Shown here piece by piece: positions 26,301-32,409 of a stretch of DNA of 44,548 nucleotides. Made by a program: the position numbers and the translations under genes. Location of the stretch: the NCBI GenBank assembly GCA_903918755.1, contig CAIXFN010000050.1, positions 1-44,548 on the forward strand, written 5' to 3'. The notes beneath the pieces are model-generated. The model was not told the DNA's origin, did not search any database, and was given only the letters and a program-made list of their open reading frames with translations. The stretch comes from an uncultured Pedosphaera sp. Its GTDB lineage: Bacteria; Verrucomicrobiota; Verrucomicrobiia; Limisphaerales; Pedosphaeraceae. The stretch's first letter is position 1. Each line of letters starts with the position of its first letter.

Positions 26301-27506
26301 ACCGTGGGACAGTTGGACATCGTGGCGGATCAGACTGGTTACCTCCACACCCGGTTGTCCCGCAGTCTGGTGACCGTCAGTTTCTCCGTCGTGCCCGTCC
26401 CGTTTACGGACACCTACGACATTCAGGTCGAGCAGACCTTCCAGACCCACGTTCCGGCCGGGGTGCTGGTGGTGACGCCTCCGTTCCTCAGCTTTTCCAA
26501 TCTGGTGGATGGGTTCGAGGCGGATTTCACTGCCACCGTGGAAAACTATGGTCTGATTCAGATGACGGATTGTGTGCTGCACAGTGCCCAGTCCGGGGGG
26601 CTGCAATTGACGCCCCTCATCACCTACATCCCGGTGCTTTTGCCGATGCAATCCGTGGAGGTGCCCTATGTGCTGACGTACACCACCTCGGGAAATGGGC
26701 CGATGAGCGTCCAAGGCGGCATCGAACGCCGCCAGGTCGGAGTGGGGGACTGTATTGCAAATGGCGTGCCCACCGGCGGGTTGGGAGCGGATCAGGAAGC
26801 TGGTTTGGCTGGCATCATCAACGCCGCGATGAAATGTTACTCGGATGATCACATCCAGAACGGTGTGGCGGCCATCGGCATCCTTGCGGGACTGAGTATC
26901 ATTGCCTCGACCTTGACCGGACCGTTGGAGTTTTTCGCCAATGCCCTGGGTGCCGTGCTGGGCTGCCTGGTGGGGCTTTTCATCAGTGATCTGGGCGGCG
27001 CCCTGCCCGCGGACACCCCGGTGGAAGCCACCTTGAACGTGGCCAAGGGGGACGGCTGTTTCACGGCCGAGACGCCCGTGCTGATGGCCGATGGCACTTC
27101 GCGCCCCATTGCCGCGATCCATACCAATGACCTGGTGCGGACGGGGACTGAATATGGCAATGTCGCCACCGTCCGGGAAATCGTCTCCCTGGCAGTGACG
27201 AACCTGTATGACCTGCGTTTTGGTCCGGCCGGTGAAAAATTGCTGGTCACGGGTGAGCACCAGCTCTGGGTCGATGGCAAGGGCTGGACGCCGGTGTTCA
27301 GCCTGCATCCCGGGGATTGGCTGTTTGATTTCGCGGGCCATCGCGTGCAGGTGAATACCCGCGAGTTGTTGAATCAACCCGCGCAAGTTTACACCCTTGG
27401 ATTGACTGGTGACAACGCCTTCTACGCGAATGGAATTCTGGTCCATGAAGGCTGCGGCCTGTCCCCCGGACTGGCGCGAGTCGGTCGGAAAGGGGGTGCC
27501 CGGTGA
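14340..27506 (+). CDS. Giant exported repeat protein with C-terminal Hint domain
   Basis: About 4,388 residues from the ATG at 14340 (a TTG at 14319 is possible; neither has a good ribosome site). Signal peptide: MRFIKSFAWLVVAMAWATG. Residues about 30-1640 are seven beta-rich tandem units with a C-x-C-[YF] motif. Then follow: a carboxypeptidase-regulatory-like domain (about 1641-1728, DANGHYAISVPNGNYTV), two InlB-B-like repeats (about 1737-1884, FSSWTENG and FGNWTEAG), Ig-like and FN3 domains, a right-handed beta-helix (about 2280-2500, VSPGTTLLFAPG then GNWWGSPSA), more Ig-like/FN3 modules, and MG2-like and NEW3-like parts. A hydrophobic segment lies at about 4174-4220 and a Hint domain at 4240-4372. 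It is first in a tight four-gene set. Most likely it is a cell-surface adhesin or scaffold with self-processing; the function is inferred. No transmembrane anchor or sorting motif is seen at the very end. Confidence 0.92.
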   Translation: MRFIKSFAWLVVAMAWATGTLTAGSYNWTGAVSTDWSNPGNWSPNGNPGAADTVNFSTGTINFTAPTSFGGQFNWSGGALTGNPLTLAAGAAMNVTGFVGLNNVLTNAGTVTVSGSGRVQVVNNSANFRGGIFNLASGIWDFQNNQDILCGCYGAEFFNNSGLLRKSQGTGQSWVSVAFTNSGTVTALTGGLAFQAGGLINGNYNAASNALVLFASGSFRYTQPPTLTGPGSLQFAGGTLTLVDDILPNLSHTGGTLSLAPGFQGGTITNLALNGSALSGTNFVSGVLTLASGTLNGPLQVQAGGVFNWGNGLASASVTVATNGAINVIGGALASAPVTNNGAVTVTGAGTFGLQNNNGNLLGAVINQPNGIWDFQNNQNVNCGCYGHEFFNNAGLLRKSAGTGQTAINVGFTNSGVVTVLVGGISFSGGGLVNGVFNAAAGGNISFTGGNFAYTQVPVLNGPGVVQSTGGSFTLQADIVPNLLLNGGTVVLAPIFQGGAITNLSLLAGTLAGTNVVAGTFNWQGGLLPGSLTVQSGAVLNWSGGTAGGGLGVASGAVVTISGSVIVQSPLTNQGTVFVSGAGSVGVNNNAGGFIGAIVNAAGGVWDFQNNQNINCGCYGHEYFINAGLLRKSQGTGQTWINVACTNSGTVTVLQGTINFLGGGQIGGTYNAGAGTSILFGGGAFSYAAIPTMNGPGALQFTGGTLTLQSDFIPNLQYAGGTLVLSPAFQGGSITNLTLAGGTLAGSNTVTGVLTMSGGTINGPLFVASGGSLNCNGGTFNAPVTVATNGAVNITGAMSIYNAFNNNGTVTMSGGGSVTVNNNAAGFLGAINNLPSGLWDLQNNQNISCACYGREFFINSGVLRKSAGSGSSGVNVAFTNAGTVLTLSGTLNFGAGGLVAGIYNTGPGATMALGSGNFLMLAPPVVTGAGLTELSSGNLLMQQDVAPNLLLAGGNVSLAPGFQNAGMITNLTLSGATLAGTNRLTGTMIWAGGQIGGPLTVASNAVLNLTAAGSVILSDVLTNQGQVLWSGSASLSVANNLGVYRGAIYNQPGAVWDMQGNVTLGCPCYNNEFFINAGLVQKSSGVGTASIGIAFTNSGLVSCLAGTLGFNNGGSVGGGYTTVSGSAINCAGGNFTMGAAPVISGPGSTAFTGGKIALNQGVPANFPLTGGIVTLGAAFQNAGAITNLTLSGSTLAGTNLVTGVMNWAAGAVGGPLTIAGGGTLNLLQSGSVGLNDVLTNGGTVNWSGAGGLVLNNNNSAGLRGGIVNLAGGLWDMQGNQTLGCACYGFEYFNNAGQLRKSAGSGTATLALQFNNTGSVNAQVGTFSFSGGGLVAGNYSAAAGAFINLAGNGFTMGQPAVFTGPGSSQLISGSLTLTQDVPANFALTGGVVLLGPAFQNGSITNFTLSGATLNSTNTVTGVFTWNGGALTGPLTIATNGLLQIVGSTQATLSAPLTNAGTVTVTGPGNLLLNNNNAGLRGAIYNLLGANWQIQTNQLISCACFGFELFNNAGTIQKFPGTGMATIGVPVINSGTIDAETGTLAFTGNPAYAQTGATMTFGVGPTNTASGNVSINGNVNLDGILGINLLNGYTPALSNSFTLVNYGTHAGVFNNLNLPPAGTGRGWQLTYGSGTIGLQVVTNPVAATMISGVVTDNLAQGITNLVVFVFTTNTTSIFLTAVTDANGHYAISVPNGNYTVGVQGLPARGYNSVTNQFATVAGASQVVNFSTSPFSGQSFTISTSVNPLGTGSAVGGGVFAAGSTVTLTATPNTNSLPYIFSSWTENGVFASPSPVYAFPAVRNRQLVANFALPSFLITATNNPASAGAITGAGSYFYLATNTLTAFPNFGYKFGNWTEAGVIVGTNPVLSTQVLTNHNFTANYLEANTTHVVTTVTQPPGLATVTGSGTYTNGQTANFSAPASVTNAPFIYTFQQFTLGGSFVSSGAGFAKKFSTLDPTNLQYVAVYQATSILPQVANVSANFSSPVPATTNFLLTVRFDRAMQTSATPVLFLTNAAAVTGLTFPTNGGSWTTYNQANDTYVTPPVTIAPALNGTNQLFVAGALAIGGGVLGTTNPVSYVVDATPPPAPILSLSSSNANSAMVAWNAYAAPGDLASFRVFVQTTNFASLVGLPIFNGLGAASRAANFYGLTLDTTYFVAVQAVDTAGNTSPFTTPLPVILPSTVPPAVSVQQSPLGATTAGLAWNAYNTSALFGFAGFRVYHATTNFTSVTGLTPDATLGTAARTYQATGLDRSQTYYFAVVGFNGTNGFNPNVTTVSWSDPYAGTLGANTTIGGNTPSVVNIYQNIQVVSNATLTVSPGTTLLFAPGTGITVVQGALVAAGTALNPILFDSVNDLPGGSPLPGDWQGLNLGPGAGASVLNFVEIRYGAGLTLDGCSPTVGAFTADLNTPAGLSLVNAATLTTVDALLTGNSVGALQTDNALLTVHNSVIQNNDTNAWGAGAFNMFASGNWWGSPSAADVAVTVQGKVAYQTILNYEPVLTPAIGASNGVTQIGTSSANLRLACRTADSFRISEDNTFAGVFFTPFTNAVTFPFSPGGGFKHLYAQFRSATGQTNTPLELDLNYLTGGPIIQSFSLGQNQTLHRPLTVTGSATAVLGMQDIEFYVDGVLQGTNAGGSFSQYFDVRNFGNAIHQVQLLARDTMGNFATLTENVILAVTPPLAPTLATPPYDYITNNATLTILGTAEPNLNIQITDNGQILALLTTDAAGKFGVTNATLMEGANTLVAVASDSTGTTPSAARHVTAETVYPAALVLKTPVYYPASGLNVSWQFAPAGKQAINFKLFWATNTFATTNQATGHSTLLGSMNYNVQALADGTYYFGVVGYDSAGNPSPLSALVASVYDATAPALAISYGHPSPVGVGPLSVILSSSKALVATPNLTLQPTGAGSPLLLNLTNVAQNTWQTVFNVTASTPSGTVNVQASAQDLVGNSFSGAPAGLPLVVDTTPPTASLVTVPLGPVPTAVPTNVSISLTLSKSVGPGTSPTLSFTPPAGTNIPIQLAGAGSNWNASLPLTATMSNGFGLFSFTAQDAVGNVGTNFTAGRQLELYNTALPAAPAAPLNLAAASLPGGGVGLTWTAVSNAQIYRLYRQAGTNLTLPAAVYLDNITSNHVTDLPPADGSYAYGLSASRFGSDSAVSKTVGLSDRVPPPAPTNVAVALAPSGVQITWQQPAGEVPASYRIYRNGVLIQTTGTIAPVSDYPPKGTNNYVVSAADSIGNENASVPAAITLLVSPVSHLLVQVNYGQAPSISWVSPDPTAVGFNLYRNGVRQNAALIPGTNYTDQLPLSDLTQYAVTAVNAALQESPPRQVNAYPVAFSLQANPANGQANNPLYVNYFDKFVLGLTNRASGSPLPVAQIQFNRTIVGLDPLGLTQTVNSAVAPGSNFQSVVVFPEASAPAAESLLVTVSQQTDSGGSEVLYLDNFNLPAAQLPATEIAVSVNQLPLAGGLTPFQVQVYNRGFTEMQFIVARGGGGLPGDLYVSVENSLGQELSRTPFLGIPPGTTFLADGRAFVKIAAGASLSFTVPNVLSPAALAGATNVIYAVGISNIYYNFNHADQVISGPLAGSMVSSSLALAPYYALAQTDKTNYANNEAVVITGQALDTVTGLPVPNKPVNIGFATRGFKWYHPVTTDGAGNFQYTYMPAAGFGGTLAIWGAHPLVVDRLNQNQIVVYRLYANPSGGDIQMSKNDTFKFSIGLINPGDTPLTGFVTTFNAYQFSGTNQTPVASVTGTNLTGPGFTVGPGQTQTVNLELSAALNAPNSLGVDFTFTSLEGAAATFHGNLTLLPALPVLAVVNPPSGYLQVNVNRGNQKSGQVTIANNGLRDLQGVTLQQPTNENWIRVNLPTSADGKIHLPDLAVGQSNTFTVVFSPPTNTALGFAPDGIVIQGTNAAAPFTIGVYGLVTSDLTGGMQFFVDDTLGAPVPNAGVRLHNNALQLDLPPFYTDTNGLVTITNMQEGSWNWQASAPGCSPTVGQLDIVADQTGYLHTRLSRSLVTVSFSVVPVPFTDTYDIQVEQTFQTHVPAGVLVVTPPFLSFSNLVDGFEADFTATVENYGLIQMTDCVLHSAQSGGLQLTPLITYIPVLLPMQSVEVPYVLTYTTSGNGPMSVQGGIERRQVGVGDCIANGVPTGGLGADQEAGLAGIINAAMKCYSDDHIQNGVAAIGILAGLSIIASTLTGPLEFFANALGAVLGCLVGLFISDLGGALPADTPVEATLNVAKGDGCFTAETPVLMADGTSRPIAAIHTNDLVRTGTEYGNVATVREIVSLAVTNLYDLRFGPAGEKLLVTGEHQLWVDGKGWTPVFSLHPGDWLFDFAGHRVQVNTRELLNQPAQVYTLGLTGDNAFYANGILVHEGCGLSPGLARVGRKGGAR
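14427..19260 (+). repeat. Seven tandem coding units with conserved C-x-C-[YF] motif
   Basis: The first Cys codon of the motif lies at 14787, 15486, 16185, 16884, 17535, 18189 and 18837. Spacing is exactly 699 bases (233 residues) for the first three steps, then 651, 654 and 648 (216-218 residues). Each unit runs FQ(G/N)x-ITNLxLxGxTLxGTN, then beta strands, then WDxQxNQxxxCxCYGxEFFxNxG, then LRKSxGTG. The motif versions are CGCYG (three times), CACYG (twice), CPCYN and CACFG. Unit edges by the FQ motif are near 15126, 15825, 16524, 17223, 17874 and 18528. The strands resemble autotransporter-type beta-solenoid repeats. Confidence 0.93.
27057..27455 (+). other. Region encoding the Hint (hedgehog/intein) domain
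   Basis: Residues 4240-4372 of the giant protein. Block A is CFTAETPVLMADGTSRPI with the nucleophile Cys4240. Block B is VTGEHQLWV, with the Thr-x-x-His of the family. The later blocks are LHPGDWLFDF, VYTLGLTGDNAFYANGILV and the end HEGC. Hint domains normally end in His-Asn before a Cys, Ser or Thr; here the Asn position is Glu. Only 16 residues follow Cys4372, so no cargo domain is attached. Confidence 0.88.
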
Positions 27507-30500
27507 ACCATTTTTTGAAAACAACTGATATGAGCAGGTCCCGGAAGTGGTTAGAGGCCGTGCGCTGGCTTGCGGTAATCGCCCTGCTGGGCTCCGCGCT
27601 GCCCGGTGGGGAAGTGCGCGCGCAGCAACAGCAACAGGGGCTCTGTGCGGAAATCAAGATGGTGATCAACCAACGGTTGACCCTGGAGCGGACCGGATTT
27701 CTGGCCACCTTGACGATCACGGACAATGATCCCACTGATCCCATCACCGATTTCGGGGCGAACTTGACGTTCGAGAACTCGCTGCTCTCCACCAACGGAA
27801 CGGTGAACGATTCGTCGGGCAAGTTCTTCGTACAACCGCCGACCTTGCAGGGCATCTCGGATGTGGCCGGCACTGGCATTATCTCCCCGGGACAAACGGC
27901 CACCATCAGTTGGTTTATCATCCCAGCGACGAATGCCGGCGGGATGACGCCCAACGGCATCGTTTACCAGGTCGGAGCAGCGCTGAGCGGCAAGATTCGT
28001 GGCAATGCCATCCCCGCTGCGACCCTGCAGGTGTTCCCGGCGTCCATCACGGTGCAACCCGATGCCCTGCTGCGCATCACCTACTTCACCCCGCGGGATG
28101 TCACCGGCGACAATCCGTTCACTCCCCAGGTGGAAAGCCCCATCCCGTTCACCTTTGGCGTGCTCGTTCAAAACGTCGGTTATGGCCTGGCGCACAATAT
28201 GATCATTGCGTCGCAGCAGCCCAAGATCACGGAAAACAAACTAAACCTGCTTATCGTCGCTCAATTGCTTGGCTCGCGGATCAACGATTCCCCGCTGTCC
28301 GCGGCCAATTTGACGGTGAACTTGGGGGATCTTCAACCGGGCCAGGCCACCAAGGGAGCCTGGGACATGATCACCAGCCTGTCCGGCACCTTTTTGGAGG
28401 TCAGCGCCAATTACACCCACTCCAGCGCCTTGGGGGGAGCCGAAACTTCCCTCATCCAATCCGTGTCCGCGTACCTTTTTCTCCATGAGGTGCTGAACGA
28501 CCAGGCCGGCCGCGACAATGTGAAGGATTTTCTGGCCGATACGAGCGGGGCAGTGGATGCCATCGGGAACCTGATACCGGATTCAATTTATGAAAGTCAG
28601 GGCAATATCCTACCCGTCAACCTTTTGACCAATGTGGCGGTGGTGGGCGGCGGCGCTTCCTGCCAGGTGAATGTAGCGGCCAATTTCCAGGGTTGGGGAT
28701 ACATCCGGGTCCCAGACCCCGGCCAGGCCAAATTGCCCATCGGCAGCGTGGTGCGCTCGGACGGCAAGGTCCTCAATCCCAACAATTATTGGAGCAACGT
28801 CCATTTCGAACCCATCAACAATCTCGAGCACGATTATCTCAATATTCTCGATTTGGTTGACATTGGAAATTATTCCTACTCGGTGACCTACACCAATATC
28901 CCGGGTGATGTTACGCCGCCGGTGACGACCCTTTCCTTTGCGGGTTCCGTCAGCCACACCAATGGGGCGTATTATGTCACTCCCGAGACCCAAATTTACT
29001 TTCTGGCCGCGGATGCCAGCCCCGTGAGCATCTTCTATAGCCTGAATGGCGGCCCGACCTTGCCCGCCTATCCGTTCAGCTTGACCACCCCGGGTAGTTA
29101 TCAAATCACCTATTTTGCCATTGATACCGCCAGCAACCAGGAAACGAATCATACGGCCACCATTGTGGTGCCCGGCTCCCACACGCTGGGCTTTGCCCAG
29201 TCCGCCATACCGGGAGCCCCGCTGTTTGTTTCGGGGGGCGCGGCCTCGGTCCGGCCCACGGTGACCCCCATCAGTTTTACCGCCTTGCCCGACCCCACTC
29301 CCGTCAACGCGCGGATCGAAGTCTTTCAAGGTGCCGTCGGTTGGGCCGTGCTCAGCCAGGTGCCGTCTTCGCCGACCGCCGCCACCACCGCATCGCTGGC
29401 CGTGGGCGGTGTCAACGTGGACTTTTACCAGTATCGCCTGAATGGCGGCGCCTGGAGTGCGGAGGCGACGGTGGGCACGCCCCTCGCGCTCTCCGGGCTC
29501 GCTCCGGGGACAAATGTCCTGGCCGTGCTCGGGCGTTCGCAGTTCGGTGCTTATCCCAACCCCACGAATGCCGTGACGGTCGGTTGGTTCGTCGATCCCG
29601 CCGCCCCGCCAACGGTCATCACCGGCACCCCGGCGACGCCGAGTCGGTTGGATAGCGCGCAACTCGCCATCAGCGGCTCAGGTGTGACCAGTTATTCCTG
29701 GACCACGAATCTCAGTTTCTTCCGCGCGCCCGCTCCCGTCGCCACGCCGCTGATCCTGAGCAATCTGCCCAATGGATCACTCGTGGTGGATATCCTGGGA
29801 ACCGCCGGTGGGGTGACGCAGGCTACCAACCATCCGACGACCGTTGCCTGGACCGTCAATCCCCTCTACGGTTTTGATCAGGGTAACCTGCCTTTGGTCC
29901 GCAGCGCGGCCTTCACCAACGTCGGCACCCAGCCCGTCACGTTTGGCTGGGATGGCCGCAATGGGGCCGGGGTGATTCAGCCGCCTGGTGTTTACACGGT
30001 CCGCATCACCCTCACGGATGCCCTGGGTTATACCAATTTTGTGGTCGGCCTGGCGCAGATCAGTTCGCTTGCGGGCACGAATGTGCTCCTGGCGGATGTG
30101 TCCCGCGGTCCCCTCAATCCCCACGCCCGCGGCCGCTGGGCGGTCTGGCAGGACCAGAGCAGCGGGCACAATGAAATCTACGCCCGGGATGTGACTGTCA
30201 CCAACGGCGCCATCATCAAAGTGAGCAACTCCACCTTCAGCCAGCAGAACCCGCGGACCGATGGTCGCTATGTGGTGTGGCAGGGGCGCCAGGCCAATGC
30301 GAGTTGGGATGTTTACATCGCCGATCTCGAAGGCACGAATGGTCCGGTGGCGGTGACCAGCACGCCGACCCAGGATGAGACCGCCCCGGCGTTGGATTGG
30401 CCCTGGGTGGTTTATCAAAGCCGTCCCGCAGGCAACCCCACGGCACCCTGGCAACTCTTCGCCCGCAATGTGCTGGATGACCGCCATTTCTTCATCTCCC

Positions 30501-31528
30501 CCTCGGTGGCGGATCAGGTCACTGCCGATGTGCAGGCCCGCCGCGTGGTTTGGCAGGATTTCCGCGATGTTGGCCCCGGGGAGATTTACCTGGCGGACTT
30601 GGAGACGGCGGCGGTGCGCCGGATTTCCACGAACTTGTTTGGCCAGTATCATCCCGTCATCCAGGGCAATTGGATTGTCTGGCAGGACAATCGGAACACC
30701 CAGAACGACCTCTACGGCTTCGACCTGCTGCGCAATCGTGAAGTGCGCCTCACCAGCACCCCGGAGGATGAAACCCAGCCCTTCATTGACGGCGATTGGG
30801 TGGTTTGCCTCGAGAATTCCCTGGGCGCCAATTCGCCCAACGCCCGTTTGGTGCATCTCCCCAGTTTGCTGGCCGTTCCGGTAACCCGCACCTCGGCCAT
30901 GAAGACCGCGCCCGTTTTGGCGAATGGGCTGGCCCTCTGGCAGGAGGGATCCGGGGGCGCCAACAGCATCACCGGGATCGTCCTGCCCGCCCTTCAGGGG
31001 GTCTTCCAGAATCGCAATCTCGTGGCGATCACTCCGGCCATGGTCAGTTATGTTCAGAACGCCTTCGGCTTGCTGACCAGTTGGGCCTCCAATGGGGTCA
31101 CTGAAATCACGGTTTACACCGCGCTTTCGCCCACGGTGGCCAGCCAGACCGCCAAACTGGTCAATGGAACGCCCACGGGCGCCAATTTCAGCCTGACCGC
31201 CGGCGGCTTTCTCTGGGTCCAGTTTGGCGGACGTCAGGTCCTCGACTTGGGCGCGGATCCCGGGGCGCCGGTCAACCTCGTCGCGGGCGACAATGTGGTC
31301 AGCTATACCCGGTTCCCGAATGGTTACGACGCCTACCAGTTGCTCCGGCAATTGGGTCTCGGTAATGCTCCCGTGGTCCGGATGTTGGACGCGGGGAACG
31401 GCCGGTGGCGGGTGGCCGAGGCGCCGGGGGGCGTCCTGGCGGGCGACAACTTCCCCATTCCGAACGTGGCCGTGCTCCTGATCAATCTGGCCAACCCGGT
31501 GAACCAGTTCCTTCCCCAAACCCAGTAG
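27503..31528 (+). CDS. Large exported protein with OmpL47-like, FlgD-like and TolB-type propeller parts
   Basis: 1,341 residues from GTG at 27503, which overlaps the giant gene's TGA in a GTGA arrangement and has AGGGGG about 7 bases upstream. ATG at 27530 has no ribosome site but gives a neater signal peptide (WLAVIALLGSALPGGEVRAQ). Seen in order: beta-rich domains with conserved-repeat (DUF11-like) style to about 460; an OmpL47-like beta domain (about 470-556, IFYSLNGGP and YFAIDTASNQE); further Ig-like parts; a FlgD-like Ig domain (about 815-853, WDGRNGAG then PGVYTVRI); and a six-blade TolB-like propeller (about 872-1126, with blade cores WAVWQD, YVVWQG, WVVYQS, RVVWQD, WIVWQD and WVVCLE). 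It is likely a surface or periplasmic partner of the giant protein. Confidence 0.9.
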   Translation: MNHFLKTTDMSRSRKWLEAVRWLAVIALLGSALPGGEVRAQQQQQGLCAEIKMVINQRLTLERTGFLATLTITDNDPTDPITDFGANLTFENSLLSTNGTVNDSSGKFFVQPPTLQGISDVAGTGIISPGQTATISWFIIPATNAGGMTPNGIVYQVGAALSGKIRGNAIPAATLQVFPASITVQPDALLRITYFTPRDVTGDNPFTPQVESPIPFTFGVLVQNVGYGLAHNMIIASQQPKITENKLNLLIVAQLLGSRINDSPLSAANLTVNLGDLQPGQATKGAWDMITSLSGTFLEVSANYTHSSALGGAETSLIQSVSAYLFLHEVLNDQAGRDNVKDFLADTSGAVDAIGNLIPDSIYESQGNILPVNLLTNVAVVGGGASCQVNVAANFQGWGYIRVPDPGQAKLPIGSVVRSDGKVLNPNNYWSNVHFEPINNLEHDYLNILDLVDIGNYSYSVTYTNIPGDVTPPVTTLSFAGSVSHTNGAYYVTPETQIYFLAADASPVSIFYSLNGGPTLPAYPFSLTTPGSYQITYFAIDTASNQETNHTATIVVPGSHTLGFAQSAIPGAPLFVSGGAASVRPTVTPISFTALPDPTPVNARIEVFQGAVGWAVLSQVPSSPTAATTASLAVGGVNVDFYQYRLNGGAWSAEATVGTPLALSGLAPGTNVLAVLGRSQFGAYPNPTNAVTVGWFVDPAAPPTVITGTPATPSRLDSAQLAISGSGVTSYSWTTNLSFFRAPAPVATPLILSNLPNGSLVVDILGTAGGVTQATNHPTTVAWTVNPLYGFDQGNLPLVRSAAFTNVGTQPVTFGWDGRNGAGVIQPPGVYTVRITLTDALGYTNFVVGLAQISSLAGTNVLLADVSRGPLNPHARGRWAVWQDQSSGHNEIYARDVTVTNGAIIKVSNSTFSQQNPRTDGRYVVWQGRQANASWDVYIADLEGTNGPVAVTSTPTQDETAPALDWPWVVYQSRPAGNPTAPWQLFARNVLDDRHFFISPSVADQVTADVQARRVVWQDFRDVGPGEIYLADLETAAVRRISTNLFGQYHPVIQGNWIVWQDNRNTQNDLYGFDLLRNREVRLTSTPEDETQPFIDGDWVVCLENSLGANSPNARLVHLPSLLAVPVTRTSAMKTAPVLANGLALWQEGSGGANSITGIVLPALQGVFQNRNLVAITPAMVSYVQNAFGLLTSWASNGVTEITVYTALSPTVASQTAKLVNGTPTGANFSLTAGGFLWVQFGGRQVLDLGADPGAPVNLVAGDNVVSYTRFPNGYDAYQLLRQLGLGNAPVVRMLDAGNGRWRVAEAPGGVLAGDNFPIPNVAVLLINLANPVNQFLPQTQ

Positions 31529-31539
31529 GACGAACAATT

Positions 31540-32403
31540 ATGTTTGGTAAATATTATCCATGGATCGGCCGGGCCGGGCTCACGGCACTGTTCGCGGCGG
31601 TTGGCTTGCATGCCGGGGCGATGACGGTCGCCCAATTGCGGGACCAGTTGGCGCAATCGACCGCTTTAACCGTGATTGACGTGCGCTTGCCCGGGGTTTA
31701 CGCGGAAGGTCACATTCCTGGGGCCATCAATGTGCCCGCTTCCTTGTTGCCCTACCAAAACCTGCCGCCTTTCAGCCACGTGGTCGTCTGCGGGGCCGGT
31801 GTCGGGCGGGATGCCCTCGAAGATGTGGTGGCCGCCCTGGCTCGTAAACCGGGCTGCCAGGTGGAGGTTTTGGAAGGGGGCTATGCGGCCTGGTCCAGTG
31901 CTTTGGGTGCCAACACCCGCGGCCGCGGATTGCATGCCGAGGTCCACCACTACCTGACCTATGCCGACCTGCAAAAGGCCAAGGCGGGGGATACCGTCCT
32001 CCTCGATTTGCGGAAGGCCCCCGCGCCGGTGCCCGCAGGGCGTCTGGCCGGCGCCAACGCCGCCGCCCACACGCCGTTGACGGATTTGGCGACCACTTTC
32101 CCCGGGTTGCCCGTCGTGAAGACGGTGCCGTCCGAGTCGGGTCGGGCCAATTCCGCTCTCGCGACCACCGGCAGCGCGCCCTTGTTGGTGCTGATCGATA
32201 ACGCCGACGGCACGGCGGAAGCCATGGGACGGAATTTGCTCGCGGGCGGCAACCGCCGTTACGCCATCCTGCTCGGAGGGGAAGAGATCCTGGCCCGCGG
32301 CGGTCAGGCCGGCTTGCAACGCAAGAGCAACCTCAAGGTGGTTCCCGCTCCCAAAAACGCGGCTCCGGGGCTTGCCCCCACCGCCAACGTGTCCAACCAA
32401 TGA
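31540..32403 (+). CDS. Exported tandem-rhodanese protein with one active-site Cys
   Basis: 287 residues from the ATG at 31540 (AGGA 10 bases upstream; 11-base gap after the propeller gene). The N-terminus IGRAGLTALFAAVGLHAGA is a probable signal peptide, so the enzyme should act outside the cytoplasm. The first rhodanese domain (about 30-120) shows VIDVRLPGVYAEGHIPGAI, then the active-site loop VVVCGAGVGRDA (Cys84) and VLEGGYAAW. The second domain (about 138-262) shows VLLDLRKA and PAGRLAGANA, but where the active-site Cys belongs the sequence is VLIDNADGTAEA (Asp220), so this half is probably inactive. Rhodaneses move sulfane sulfur to a thiol or cyanide. An exported one in an operon with a Cys-motif surface protein may serve thiol or persulfide chemistry there; that is inference. 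Confidence 0.85.
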   Translation: MFGKYYPWIGRAGLTALFAAVGLHAGAMTVAQLRDQLAQSTALTVIDVRLPGVYAEGHIPGAINVPASLLPYQNLPPFSHVVVCGAGVGRDALEDVVAALARKPGCQVEVLEGGYAAWSSALGANTRGRGLHAEVHHYLTYADLQKAKAGDTVLLDLRKAPAPVPAGRLAGANAAAHTPLTDLATTFPGLPVVKTVPSESGRANSALATTGSAPLLVLIDNADGTAEAMGRNLLAGGNRRYAILLGGEEILARGGQAGLQRKSNLKVVPAPKNAAPGLAPTANVSNQ

Positions 32404-32409
32404 ACCGCC

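Noticed and set aside
27057-27455. An intein inserted in the giant protein
   Set aside because: There is no C-terminal extein domain and no homing endonuclease, and the terminal Asn is missing. A terminal Hint domain fits better.
23340-27524. A minus-strand open frame of 1,394 codons opposite the giant gene
   Set aside because: It is the antisense of a strongly biased GC-rich gene, with a composition dominated by R, G, H, Q and I, no domain and no start signal. The plus-strand frame has clear domains across the same bases.
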